A stretch of 64,000 nucleotides of DNA, taken from positions 1 through 64,000 of the forward strand of contig CAKSKA010000004.1 of the NCBI GenBank assembly GCA_934464615.1, given 5' to 3'. The notes beneath the pieces are model-generated. The model was not told where the DNA came from and searched no databases. It saw only the letters and a list, made by a program, of their open reading frames with translations. Both the position numbers and the translations under genes were made by a program. Shown here piece by piece: positions 55,286 through 63,996 of this stretch. The stretch is from an uncultured Eubacteriales bacterium. Its GTDB lineage: Bacteria; Bacillota; Clostridia; Oscillospirales; Acutalibacteraceae. Within the stretch, counting starts at the first letter, position 1; every line of letters begins with the position of its first letter.

Positions 55286-55312
55286 GATTGCATTGTCTGA
55301 GGGAAAGTATGT

Positions 55313-56029
55313 ATGGATAAAACAATAAGATTGGACAAATTTATATCCGACAACACGGATTTTTCCAGAAGTGAAATAAAAAAACTTGTACGCAGCGGCA
55401 AAGTTGAAGTTGACGGTGCGGTTGTACGAAAACCGGAAGAAAAAATTTTACCGACCGTGTGTAAAGTCAACGTACTTGGTAAAAATGTAATATACAGGAA
55501 GAAAATTTATATAATTATAAACAAACCGGACGGTGTACTAAGCGCCACCGATGATAAAAGCCGCAAAACCGTAGTCGATTTGCTGCCGGACGAGTTTAAG
55601 CGCTACGATTTATTTCCTGTCGGCAGGTTGGACAAGGATACCACCGGACTGCTGATACTTACAAATGACGGTGAGTTTGCCCACAAGGTAATTTCGCCTA
55701 AAAGTCATATTGAAAAGGAATATATAGCGCAGGTAGACGGTGAGATACCGCCGGATATTGACAAGCGGTTTGCAGACGGTATAGTATTGGCGGACGGCAC
55801 CGAATGTATGCCCGCGCAGGCTGAAAAAATAGACGAAAATACCGTTAAAGTTATTATAAAACAGGGAAAATACCATCAGGTAAAACGTATGCTGGGGGTT
55901 TTGGGACTCGGTGTTAACAAATTGCACCGTGTACGCATAGGCGCACTGTGTTTGCCGAATGATTTAAAATGTTCTGATTTTGTTGAAATTAACGAAATTA
56001 TTTCGGAAAAAGCACTGTATAGAACATAA
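55313..56029 (+). CDS. RsuA/RluB family pseudouridine synthase
   Basis: The 238-residue protein has an N-terminal S4 RNA-binding domain (IRLDKFISDNTDFSRSEIKKLVRSGKV) and the catalytic motif GRLDKDTTGLLILTNDG with Asp near 105. KYHQVKRMLG near 184 completes the fold. The length fits RsuA (16S position 516), but RluB/E/F cannot be excluded. GAGGGAAAG precedes the ATG. Confidence 0.9.
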   Translation: MDKTIRLDKFISDNTDFSRSEIKKLVRSGKVEVDGAVVRKPEEKILPTVCKVNVLGKNVIYRKKIYIIINKPDGVLSATDDKSRKTVVDLLPDEFKRYDLFPVGRLDKDTTGLLILTNDGEFAHKVISPKSHIEKEYIAQVDGEIPPDIDKRFADGIVLADGTECMPAQAEKIDENTVKVIIKQGKYHQVKRMLGVLGLGVNKLHRVRIGALCLPNDLKCSDFVEINEIISEKALYRT

Positions 56030-56065
56030 TTTGCGACCAAATTGTTTATAATTAACAAATAATTT

Positions 56066-56094
56066 TTGATAACATTGGATATTTTAAGTATAGT
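56066..56094 (+). promoter_or_regulatory. Promoter for msmK
   Basis: TTGATA, a 17-base spacer and TATAGT. A second option, an extended -10 (TGATATAAT) at 56111-56119, lies closer to the gene. Confidence 0.55.
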
Positions 56095-56160
56095 AATTTT
56101 AAGGCAATATTGATATAATAAAAATAGTTTTTATGTTAAAAAATTTGGAGGTTTATTTTC

Positions 56161-57303
56161 ATGGCAAGTTTGTCTTTACGCAATGTCTACAAAAAGTATC
56201 CGGGCGGCGTAGTTGCCGTTTCGGACTTTAATCTTGAAATCAAGGATAAAGAGTTTATTATCCTTGTAGGTCCTTCCGGTTGCGGTAAATCCACAACTTT
56301 AAGAATGGTTGCCGGACTTGAGGAAATTACTGAAGGTGAAATTTATATAGGTGATCGCCTTGTTAACGACGTTGCACCGAAAGACAGAGATATAGCAATG
56401 GTTTTCCAGAACTATGCGCTTTATCCTCATATGACTGTTTTTGATAACATGGCATTCGGTCTTAAGCTCCGTAAGGTTTCTAAGGATGAAATTAAGCGCA
56501 GAGTTGAAGAAGCCGCACGCAGCCTTGATATTGAACATTTGCTTGAGCGTAAGCCGAAGGCTTTGTCCGGCGGTCAGCGTCAGCGTGTAGCCCTCGGACG
56601 TGCTATTGTTCGTGAACCTAAGGTGTTCTTGCTTGACGAACCTCTTTCAAACCTTGATGCTAAACTTCGTGCACAGATGCGTACCGAAATATCAAAACTT
56701 CACCAAAGACTCGGCACAACCTTTATGTATGTAACACATGACCAGACCGAAGCTATGACAATGGGTACGCGCATTGTTGTTATGAAGGACGGTTTCATCC
56801 AGCAGGTTGATACTCCTCAGAACCTTTATCTTAAACCGTGCAACCTCTTCGTTGCAGGATTTATCGGTTCTCCGCAGATGAACTTTATTGAAGCAAAGCT
56901 TCTTGAAGAAAACGGAACTTACTTCCTTGAATACGGTACGGAAGATACCAAGACCAGAGCAGGTGTTAAGTTTAAAATTAAACTGCCGGCTTCCAAGAAC
57001 GAGAATGATTGCTTAAAGCCGTATATCGGCAAGGACGTAATAATGGGTATCCGTCCTGAGCATGTTCATAACGAACCCGAAATTATTGAAGCAAGACCTG
57101 ACAGCATTGTTGAAGCTAATGTTGAAGTTACCGAACTTATGGGTGCCGAAACATATCTTTACATGTCAAGTGAAGATCAGGATCTTAATGCACGTGTTTC
57201 TCCGTCTTCGACCGCACGTCCGGGTGACAGAATTAAGATTGCGTTAGAAGCAGAAAACATCCACATTTTCGATAAAGAAACAGAACTTACAATAACCAAC
57301 TGA
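56161..57303 (+). CDS. msmK: Sugar ABC transporter ATP-binding protein (MsmK/UgpC family)
   Basis: This ATPase powers carbohydrate ABC importers; in Firmicutes one MsmK-type copy can serve several systems. The 380-residue protein has Walker A GPSGCGKS near 38, signature [17 protein letters not shown], Walker [17 protein letters not shown], and a C-terminal MOP/TOBE-like domain with MGIRPEHVH. It stands alone with its own promoter and terminator, as expected for a shared ATPase. No permeases are nearby. Optimised codons suggest high expression. Confidence 0.93.
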   Translation: MASLSLRNVYKKYPGGVVAVSDFNLEIKDKEFIILVGPSGCGKSTTLRMVAGLEEITEGEIYIGDRLVNDVAPKDRDIAMVFQNYALYPHMTVFDNMAFGLKLRKVSKDEIKRRVEEAARSLDIEHLLERKPKALSGGQRQRVALGRAIVREPKVFLLDEPLSNLDAKLRAQMRTEISKLHQRLGTTFMYVTHDQTEAMTMGTRIVVMKDGFIQQVDTPQNLYLKPCNLFVAGFIGSPQMNFIEAKLLEENGTYFLEYGTEDTKTRAGVKFKIKLPASKNENDCLKPYIGKDVIMGIRPEHVHNEPEIIEARPDSIVEANVEVTELMGAETYLYMSSEDQDLNARVSPSSTARPGDRIKIALEAENIHIFDKETELTITN

Positions 57304-57316
57304 TGATTAACAGTAT

Positions 57317-57352
57317 TTACGCCGCTTGATATAAGCGGCGTATTTTTTTGTA
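57317..57352 (+). terminator. Terminator after msmK
   Basis: TACGCCGCTT, GATAT and AAGCGGCGTA followed by seven T. Confidence 0.93.
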
Positions 57353-57381
57353 ATTATTTGTAACTTTTTTGTTAATAACTC

Positions 57382-57410
57382 TTGAAAACATATCCGAAAT
57401 TGTGTATAAT
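57382..57410 (+). promoter_or_regulatory. Promoter for the CdaR/PucR regulator
   Basis: TTGAAA, a 17-base spacer and TATAAT, about 50 bases before the ATG. Confidence 0.75.
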
Positions 57411-57460
57411 GTTTACAAAGTATATATTTTCGAATACTGCATTTTAAAAGGGGAATTTTT

Positions 57461-58546
57461 ATGGCTAACAGATTATTTCAGAGTGTTATTAACCAAATGC
57501 GCGATATTGTGGAAAGAAAAGTCGGCGTGTTCGATTCTCAGTTTAATATAATTGCCTGCAGTGACCTTAATAATATAGGCGAGGTTTTTAAAACCGATCT
57601 TACTAAAGAAGAAATAGGAACGGAATGTGTTATTATAGAAAATTTTGCCGTTAAGCTGATAGGTACGCACGAAAACGGCGAATATTTTGTGTTTGTCGAC
57701 GGTAACGACGCAATAGCCGAAAAATATTGTCAGCTTATGGCGGTGTCCTTTACAAATATTAAATTTTATTACGATGAAAAATATGACAGACGTAATTTTA
57801 TAAAAAACATTATTCTTGATAACACACTCCCCGGTGATATTTATTTAAAGGCGCGTGAATTGTATTTTAACAGTGAGGCTTCGCGCACGGTTTTGCTTAT
57901 ACGTTCTGCCGAGCCAACGGACGTTTCCGTTTATGATGTAGTACAAAATCTTTTCCCTGATAAAAATAAGGATTTTGTTATAAGCATTAACGAAACAGAT
58001 GTTGCATTGGTTAAGGAAGTTTCGCACGATATTCCGTCAAAGGATATAGAGAGCCTTGCTTATTCAATTGCGGATACGCTGTCGGGCGAATTTTATTGCA
58101 GAGTCGTTATAGGTATCGGCACTACGGTTGAGAGTCTGCGTGATCTCGCAAAATCATTTAAAGAGGCACAGGCTTCTTTGGAGGTCGGCAAGGTTTTTGA
58201 TACCGATAAAATAATTGTAAGTTATGATAATTTGGGTATTGCAAGACTTATATATCAGTTGCCTACAACACTTTGCGAAACGTATTTGCGTGAAGTATTT
58301 AAGCGCGGTTCAATAGAATCTCTTGATCATGAAACACTGTTTACGATTCAGAGATTTTTTGAAAATAACCTTAATGTTTCGGAAACATCGAGAAAACTGT
58401 TTGTACACAGAAATACGCTTGTATACAGACTTGAAAAAATCAAGAAAATTACGGGGCTTGATTTGCGTGAATTTGACCATGCGATAATCTTTAAAATTGC
58501 CTTAATGGTCAACAAGTACTTAAAGGCAAACCCCATAAAGTATTAA
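57461..58546 (+). CDS. CdaR/PucR family transcriptional regulator
   Basis: The 361-residue protein has an N-terminal sensory region, a GGDEF-like middle fold (about 130-270) and the C-terminal PucR helix-turn-helix: RFFENNLNVSETSRKLFVHRNTLVYRLEKIKKITGLDL (about 303-340). These regulators respond to sugars acids or purines; the ligand here is unknown. GGGG precedes the ATG. ftsE begins 24 bases after the stop, so the regulator may lie in the same transcript as ftsEX. Confidence 0.87.
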   Translation: MANRLFQSVINQMRDIVERKVGVFDSQFNIIACSDLNNIGEVFKTDLTKEEIGTECVIIENFAVKLIGTHENGEYFVFVDGNDAIAEKYCQLMAVSFTNIKFYYDEKYDRRNFIKNIILDNTLPGDIYLKARELYFNSEASRTVLLIRSAEPTDVSVYDVVQNLFPDKNKDFVISINETDVALVKEVSHDIPSKDIESLAYSIADTLSGEFYCRVVIGIGTTVESLRDLAKSFKEAQASLEVGKVFDTDKIIVSYDNLGIARLIYQLPTTLCETYLREVFKRGSIESLDHETLFTIQRFFENNLNVSETSRKLFVHRNTLVYRLEKIKKITGLDLREFDHAIIFKIALMVNKYLKANPIKY

Positions 58547-58570
58547 ACGGAAAGCAGGACACAACTTTTT

Positions 58571-59284
58571 ATGAATTTTGAAATGCCGAACATTGAAGCA
58601 CCGCAGCCTATAATTGAGTTTAACGGTGTGTCAAAAAATTATGTTGGCGGAACGCACGCCTTGGCAGATGTAAATATAAGGATTGATAAGGGCGAATTTG
58701 TTTTTATTGTCGGCTCTTCGGGTGCAGGAAAAAGTACATTTATGAAACTTATTATGCGCGAAGAAAAGGCAAGCACCGGAAACATACGCGTTAACGGTTT
58801 TGATTTAACAAGGATGCGCCGTAAACAAATCCCTATGCTTCGCAGGACTATGGGTATAGTTTTTCAGGATTTCCGACTTATACCTACCATGAATGTTTTT
58901 GAAAACGTTGCATTTGCAATGCATGTTGTGGGTGCGCCGTCAAGGACAATCCGTAAAGAAGTTTCAAAGGCGCTTGCACTTGTGGGACTCGGTCACAAAG
59001 CGCGTTCAATGCCTAATCAGTTATCCGGCGGCGAGCAGCAGCGTGTAGGTTTAGCGCGTGCGCTTGTTAATTCGCCCGACCTTATAATAGCGGACGAGCC
59101 TACAGGTAATGTCGATCCTAATATGTCTTACGAAATAGTATCGCTTTTAAGCGCAATTAACGATGCGGGTACAACAATTTTAATGGTAACACACGACCAT
59201 AATCTTGTAAGGGATTTCAAGCATAGGGTGATTATGCTTGACAGCGGACGTATTGTTGCGGATAACGCGGGAGGTATGCAGTAA
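58571..59284 (+). CDS. ftsE: Cell division ATP-binding protein FtsE
   Basis: FtsE and FtsX form an ABC-type complex that switches on wall hydrolases at division. The 237-residue protein has Walker A GSSGAGKSTFMKLI near 52, the Q-loop VFQDFRLIPTMNVFENVAF, signature LSGGEQQRVGLARAL and Walker B LIIADEPTGNVDP. The stop overlaps the ftsX ATG by one base. Confidence 0.95.
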   Translation: MNFEMPNIEAPQPIIEFNGVSKNYVGGTHALADVNIRIDKGEFVFIVGSSGAGKSTFMKLIMREEKASTGNIRVNGFDLTRMRRKQIPMLRRTMGIVFQDFRLIPTMNVFENVAFAMHVVGAPSRTIRKEVSKALALVGLGHKARSMPNQLSGGEQQRVGLARALVNSPDLIIADEPTGNVDPNMSYEIVSLLSAINDAGTTILMVTHDHNLVRDFKHRVIMLDSGRIVADNAGGMQ

Positions 59285-60294
59285 TGAAACTCAGCAGTGT
59301 AAGATACCTCACGGGTGAAGGCTTTAAAAATGTTTGGGTAAACCGACTTATGACCATTGCTTCTGTCGGTGTGCTTACAGCGTGTATGGTGCTTATAGGT
59401 CTTGCCGTACTTATTTCCTTTAACGTAGAAAAGGCAGTAGGCGAAATTGAGCAGCAGAACGTTGTAATGGTTTATTTTAATGATAAAAATTCCGTTGTTT
59501 ACGGCGACGCACAACCCATTTTGGCTGAAGGCGAAACCTTTGACGATAAGGATGTTAAAGATACACAGTACCTTGTACATAACGAGGAAGAAGCAAAAAA
59601 GGTCTGCGATGATATTGCAAAAATAGACAATATAGCAAGTGTTGAATATGTATCTAAAGAATCTGCACTTGAAAGTGTAAAATCTTCAATGCTCGAAGGT
59701 AAAGAAGAATACTTTACTTTTCTTGACGAGGACGGCGGCAACCCGTTATCCGACGGCGCTCGTGTTCAACTTCAAAGTATGGAGAATTTTAGCGATACTG
59801 TAAATAAAATTAAAGGTGTTAAGGGTGTTACAAGTATTCAGTCGCAGGATGATTTGGCTGACAAAATATCTGCAATCAAAAAAGGTATAGGCGTTGCGGG
59901 TATTTGGATAATTGCAATTTTGCTTGTAATTTCACTTGTAATCGTTTCTAATACAATACGTGTTACCATGTACAATCGCAAACTGCAAATAAGCATTATG
60001 AAAGCGGTTGGCGCAACTAACTCTTTTATACGTATTCCGTTTATTGTGGAGGGCGTTGTTATAGGTCTTATATCGGCGCTTATTTCGGAATGTGTTGTTT
60101 ACTTCTGTTATAGGGTAGCTACCGAAAAAATTATATCGTCGCTCGGAACTTCAAATGTTGTTTCGTTTGCATCGGTTGCTTGGCTTTTACTTGGCATATT
60201 TGCCGGTATCGGCGTGTTTGCGGGACTTTTCGGCAGTGCGGTAATGATAAGCAAATATTTACGTAAAGAGGGCAGTGAGTTCTCTGCCATTTAA
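59284..60294 (+). CDS. ftsX: Cell division protein FtsX
   Basis: FtsX is the membrane part of the FtsEX complex. The 336-residue protein has four transmembrane helices (about 20-45, 205-230, 250-275, 300-325) and a large outer loop after helix 1 containing VEYVSKESALESVK. This loop carries about 30 more residues (around 70-105) than compact FtsX proteins, where hydrolases bind. The stop lies 13 bases before the M23 gene. Confidence 0.93.
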   Translation: MKLSSVRYLTGEGFKNVWVNRLMTIASVGVLTACMVLIGLAVLISFNVEKAVGEIEQQNVVMVYFNDKNSVVYGDAQPILAEGETFDDKDVKDTQYLVHNEEEAKKVCDDIAKIDNIASVEYVSKESALESVKSSMLEGKEEYFTFLDEDGGNPLSDGARVQLQSMENFSDTVNKIKGVKGVTSIQSQDDLADKISAIKKGIGVAGIWIIAILLVISLVIVSNTIRVTMYNRKLQISIMKAVGATNSFIRIPFIVEGVVIGLISALISECVVYFCYRVATEKIISSLGTSNVVSFASVAWLLLGIFAGIGVFAGLFGSAVMISKYLRKEGSEFSAI

Positions 60295-60307
60295 CAGGGA
60301 GTATGTT

Positions 60308-61474
60308 ATGAAACTTAAAAGATTCAACAGAATTACAGCTTTGTGTTTAACGGTAGTTTTATCGGTATCGTTGTTTTCCGCAGGCTTTACGGCGTCTGCT
60401 GCAAACAGTGACCAGATTGCCGATTTGAACAGGCAGATAGAAGAGTTAAACAAAAAAATAAGCAACGATAAAAATAATGCAAAAAAACAGCAGGAAACCA
60501 AAAATTTGCTTGATCAGCAAATTGCGGCAATGCAGAAAAAGATAGATCTGCTTGACAGCCAGATAAGCACTACTAAGGCCGAAATTGCGGCAAGCGAAAA
60601 GAAAATCGAGGAAAAAAATACCGAGATAGCAGACACAAAAGAACAGTTTAAAAAGCGCTTGCGCTCCCTTTATAACAGTAACACAAACAGCAGTGTTCAG
60701 GTGTTGCTCGGTGCGGAGTCTTTTTCGGATTTGCTTACCAGAACCGAGCTTACAAAATGTATTTCCGCACAGGATAATAAAATTGTTGACGAGTTGACTG
60801 ATGCGATTTCACAAATAAATACCGAAATTGCCGCAAATCAAGAACGTCAAAAGCAGCTTGACGCCAATAAGGCTGAAGTAGCTTCCGATAAGGCAAAACT
60901 CGACGCATCGGTAAAGCAGGTTAATCAGGTAATATCAAGTCTTAACAGCGGTATATCAACTGCACAAAACGATATTAAAAAACTCCAGAATACAATTGAT
61001 TCGCTTACTGTAGGCGGTGAAGTTGATATTGAATTTGACGGTAAGTTTATTTGGCCGTGTCCGGGATATACAAATATTACATCCGGTATGGGACCGCGTT
61101 GGGGTACAACGCATAACGGTATTGATATTTCATCCGGCGGTATACGCGGCAAGGCGATAGTTTCGGCTGCCAGCGGTACGGTAACCACTGTTGTAAATTC
61201 ATGCACACATGACTATCCGAAATACAGCAGTTGCGGTTGCGGCGGCGGTTTCGGCAACCATGTACGTATTTCACACGGTACATATAAGGGCGTGTATTAC
61301 AAAACAATTTACGGCCATATGAAAAACGTGGCAAGCGGCATTTATAATGGCTTGCACGTAGGTAGAAATAAGGTTATAGGTTATGTTGGCTGCACCGGCT
61401 ACTCGACAGGTAATCATTTACATTTCAGCATTGTAGCAGGCACTAAATATGTAGATCCGGAATTGTATGTATAA
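60308..61474 (+). CDS. M23 family murein hydrolase with coiled coil (EnvC/CwlO-like partner of FtsEX)
   Basis: The 388-residue protein has a signal peptide (about 1-28, cleavage after TASAA), a long coiled coil (about 30-230) and a C-terminal LytM domain. The zinc motifs are intact: HNGIDIS (H-x3-D) and GNHLHFSI (HxH), plus YGHM. E. coli EnvC has lost these residues and only activates amidases, so this protein is probably itself a hydrolase. An insert with CTHDYPKYSSCGCGGG lies inside the LytM domain. GGGAG precedes the ATG at 60308. Confidence 0.92.
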   Translation: MKLKRFNRITALCLTVVLSVSLFSAGFTASAANSDQIADLNRQIEELNKKISNDKNNAKKQQETKNLLDQQIAAMQKKIDLLDSQISTTKAEIAASEKKIEEKNTEIADTKEQFKKRLRSLYNSNTNSSVQVLLGAESFSDLLTRTELTKCISAQDNKIVDELTDAISQINTEIAANQERQKQLDANKAEVASDKAKLDASVKQVNQVISSLNSGISTAQNDIKKLQNTIDSLTVGGEVDIEFDGKFIWPCPGYTNITSGMGPRWGTTHNGIDISSGGIRGKAIVSAASGTVTTVVNSCTHDYPKYSSCGCGGGFGNHVRISHGTYKGVYYKTIYGHMKNVASGIYNGLHVGRNKVIGYVGCTGYSTGNHLHFSIVAGTKYVDPELYV

Positions 61475-61480
61475 TTTGTA

Positions 61481-61505
61481 TCAGGGGCAATTTATTTGCC
61501 CCTGA
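61481..61505 (+). terminator. Hairpin after the M23 hydrolase gene
   Basis: TCAGGGGCAA, TTTAT and TTGCCCCTGA form a 10-bp stem. No T run follows, so read-through to the VanZ-like gene is likely. Confidence 0.55.
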
Positions 61506-61516
61506 ATGTTTATAAA

Positions 61517-62014
61517 ATGAAAAAGAGAATTGTTTTAAGATATATTTTTGCAGCAATGTTGGTTGCATTATTTATATTTGTATTTTTAATGTCGGCGGAA
61601 AACGCGGATAAATCCACTTCCACAAGCGGAAGATTAATTGCGAAGTTTGCAAATATATTTTCGAGTGATTATAAAAGCGGCTCGATACAGGTTAAGATAT
61701 TAATAATTGCAAAATACCAGCACTTTGTAAGAAAACTTGCACATTTTACGGTTTACTTTTTAATAGGCGTATGCGGATTCGGATTTTTCAAGACATTTGA
61801 AAAAGTAAAACTTTATAAATGCTGCATTTTTTCGTATATTTGCGGCACATTGTATTCGGTAACGGATGAAATTCATCAGTTTTTTGTACCGGGCAGGGCG
61901 GCGCAGGTAACGGATGTTTTGCTGGACAGCGCCGGAGTATTTTGCGGTACATTAATTTTTGCTGTATCTTATATAATTATTAACAAAATCAGGGGTAGAA
62001 GAAATGCAAAATGA
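61517..62014 (+). CDS. VanZ family membrane protein
   Basis: The 165-residue protein has four hydrophobic helices and the VanZ signature FVRKLAHFTVYFLIGVCGFG followed by SVTDEIHQFFVPGRAAQVTDVLLDSAGV. VanZ proteins are best known from teicoplanin resistance, but most, like this one outside a van cluster, have no known role. The ATG at 61517 lacks a clear ribosome site; a TTG at 61496 is in frame but lies inside a hairpin. It overlaps the next gene by 11 bases. Confidence 0.82.
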   Translation: MKKRIVLRYIFAAMLVALFIFVFLMSAENADKSTSTSGRLIAKFANIFSSDYKSGSIQVKILIIAKYQHFVRKLAHFTVYFLIGVCGFGFFKTFEKVKLYKCCIFSYICGTLYSVTDEIHQFFVPGRAAQVTDVLLDSAGVFCGTLIFAVSYIIINKIRGRRNAK

Positions 62015-63278
62015 AAACAGTAATAAATCATCAAAACGTGAGCGTTCCTTAATGTTTAAAGCCGGTTTAACAGCTTTTTTAGTTTTGGCGGCCGCAATTA
62101 CGTTTTTTTTGGCGCTTTATAAATTAGGCGAAATATTTGCTTTTTTCGGTAAAGTTTTATCGGTTATAGAGCCTATACTTATAGGCGCAGTTATTGCTTA
62201 TCTTGCAAACCCCATGCAAAACTTTTTTAACAAATACGCACTTAAAATTTTACGCAAAATTTTTAAGAAAAACACAGGATTTGAAAAGACCGCGGCTGCG
62301 TTAAGTATTACGTTGGCAATGGTTATGTTTGTGCTTTTCATATTTGTTTTCTTCTACTTAATTATTCCGGAATTTTCAAAGAGCATTGCAACACTTATCG
62401 AAACAATACCGTCGCAGTTTGAGGCGCTTGTGGGAAAAGTAAACGGCTTTTTGGATGATAATGAAAAATTGGTAAACGATTTGAATACATTTTTCGAATC
62501 GCAAAAGCAGTGGTTTTCCGATGTCGTCACAAAAAATGCAAATGCAGTGGCGTCATATGTCGCTACAGGCGTTTTGGGCTTTGTAGGATTTTTAAAAAAT
62601 TTTGTTGTCGGTTTTATGGTTGCCATTTATATACTTGCAAGCAAAAAAATATTTGCCGCACAGTGTAAAAAAATTCTTTGTGCATTTTTAAGTCGGGAAA
62701 AAGTTAATACTGTATTACGCGCAACAAAAAAATGTGACAGCATTTACGGAGGATTTATTAACGGCAAGCTGCTTGATTCGTTAATAATAGGTATACTGTG
62801 CTTTATCGGTGTGACCGTGCTTAAGATGCCGTATACGGTTTTGATTTCGGTTATAGTAGGCGTTACAAATGTAATACCTGTGTTCGGTCCGTATATCGGC
62901 GCGATTCCCAGTGCGTTTTTGGTTTTACTTGAAAGCCCGATTAAATGTGTTTATTTCGTAATATTTATAATTTTATTGCAGACGCTGGACGGAAATGTTA
63001 TAGGTCCTAAAATTCTCGGTGACTCTACAGGTCTTTCGGCATTTTGGGTAATGGTTTCAATAATTGTCGGCGGCGGATTTTTCGGCGTCCTCGGTATGCT
63101 GCTGGGTGTTCCGACTTTCGCGGTAATTTATTATCTTGTAAAGACGATTTTGCGCCGCAAACTTATTGCCAAAAATCTTCCCGTCAAAACGCAGGCATAC
63201 GGTAATGCTGCCGATATAAACACGATTTATACTGAACATACGGAGGCTGAAGACAGTGAGAAAGAGTCTGTTGATTGA
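62004..63278 (+). CDS. AI-2E family transporter
   Basis: The 424-residue polytopic protein has about eight transmembrane segments with the family's conserved stretches IEPILIGAVIAYLANPM, GGFINGKLLDSLIIGILCF, VIPVFGPYIGAIPSA and DGNVIGPKILGDSTGLSAFWVM. Members export autoinducer-2-like molecules or act as Na+/H+ antiporters; the substrate here is unknown. A 45-residue hydrophilic C-terminal tail follows. It overlaps the neighbours on both sides (11 and 23 bases). Confidence 0.9.
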   Translation: MQNENSNKSSKRERSLMFKAGLTAFLVLAAAITFFLALYKLGEIFAFFGKVLSVIEPILIGAVIAYLANPMQNFFNKYALKILRKIFKKNTGFEKTAAALSITLAMVMFVLFIFVFFYLIIPEFSKSIATLIETIPSQFEALVGKVNGFLDDNEKLVNDLNTFFESQKQWFSDVVTKNANAVASYVATGVLGFVGFLKNFVVGFMVAIYILASKKIFAAQCKKILCAFLSREKVNTVLRATKKCDSIYGGFINGKLLDSLIIGILCFIGVTVLKMPYTVLISVIVGVTNVIPVFGPYIGAIPSAFLVLLESPIKCVYFVIFIILLQTLDGNVIGPKILGDSTGLSAFWVMVSIIVGGGFFGVLGMLLGVPTFAVIYYLVKTILRRKLIAKNLPVKTQAYGNAADINTIYTEHTEAEDSEKESVD

Positions 63279-63774
63279 GCAAAACAGGGAACTTTTCGAT
63301 AAATTGCAAATTGCAAATTTGAAACTCAAGCGGTTAAATAATGAAAATGATGTTTTGAAAGAAAAAATAGAAGTGCTTGAACGCTCTGTTAAGGATTTAC
63401 AGAACTCGGCGCAATCAAATGCGGTAATTTCTGATGATAAAGTTATACTTTGTGAGGACTCTCAAAGTGATGATGTTGTTGCCGACACGGCTGTCGAAAC
63501 CGAAAAAATTGAGTTTGCTCCCGAAACGGAATACGGCTCGGAAATTATAGGTGAAATAGTTATTCAGACTTCCGTTTACAGTGAAAAGATTACCGAATCT
63601 GCAAAGGAAAATAAAAAAGAATTGCTTAACCTTATTATCGGCAGAAGTGAAGTCGCAAAATCGGAAGTACTTGACATAGCAATGTCCGACTCCGCAATTG
63701 AAAACAAAAAAAATATGATGAATTCCGTACTTGATGATACGGTCGAATATTTTAAAAGCGTTATAGAACAGTAG
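63256..63774 (+). CDS. Hypothetical coiled-coil protein
   Basis: I do not recognise a family. The 172-residue protein starts with a GTG inside the end of the transporter gene and has a coiled coil (about 1-52, heptads in KLQIANLKLKRLNNENDVLK). An acidic, low-complexity middle (about 60-100) follows, then a Lys/Glu-rich helical C-terminus (about 105-172). There is no signal or transmembrane segment. The 23-base overlap with the transporter suggests coupled expression and perhaps interaction. A clear terminator follows. Confidence 0.75.
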   Translation: MRKSLLIEQNRELFDKLQIANLKLKRLNNENDVLKEKIEVLERSVKDLQNSAQSNAVISDDKVILCEDSQSDDVVADTAVETEKIEFAPETEYGSEIIGEIVIQTSVYSEKITESAKENKKELLNLIIGRSEVAKSEVLDIAMSDSAIENKKNMMNSVLDDTVEYFKSVIEQ

Positions 63775-63777
63775 ATA

Positions 63778-63812
63778 AAGAGAAAGTCTGTGCGGACTTT
63801 CTCTTTTTTTGT
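63778..63812 (+). terminator. Terminator ending the ftsE-to-coiled-coil run
   Basis: GAGAAAGTC, loop and GACTTTCTC followed by seven T. Confidence 0.92.
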
Positions 63813-63875
63813 TAAAACTAATTGTATAAAAATTGCCGAATTACGCTGCAATTTGTAGATTTTAAAAAATAATTA

Positions 63876-63884
63876 TGGTATAAT
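63876..63884 (+). promoter_or_regulatory. Extended -10 promoter for a gene beyond the window
   Basis: TGGTATAAT is an extended -10 box; no good -35 is seen at 16-18 bases. Confidence 0.5.
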
Positions 63885-63890
63885 ATTTTT

Positions 63891-63990
63891 ATACCGCCGG
63901 CGGTGGAACGCCGTCGAAGCGCTGACACGCTGTGAAAATCAAAGATTTTCGTATAAAAACACTGTACCAAAAAACATAATTTTTCGGGGG
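63891..63990 (+). ncRNA. Structured leader upstream of the next gene
   Basis: Several short hairpins occur in about 100 bases: CGGCG/CGCCG with loop GTGGAA, AGCG/CGCT, and GAAAATC/GATTTTC. The stretch is unusually GC-rich at its start. No known riboswitch is recognised. It ends in GGGGG, a ribosome site for an ATG at 63993 or 63997. Confidence 0.35.
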
Positions 63991-63996
63991 ATATGT

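Noticed and set aside
61517..62014. VanZ-like gene as a glycopeptide-resistance determinant
   Set aside because: No vanA/H/X/Y/S/R genes are present; VanZ-family proteins are widespread outside resistance clusters.
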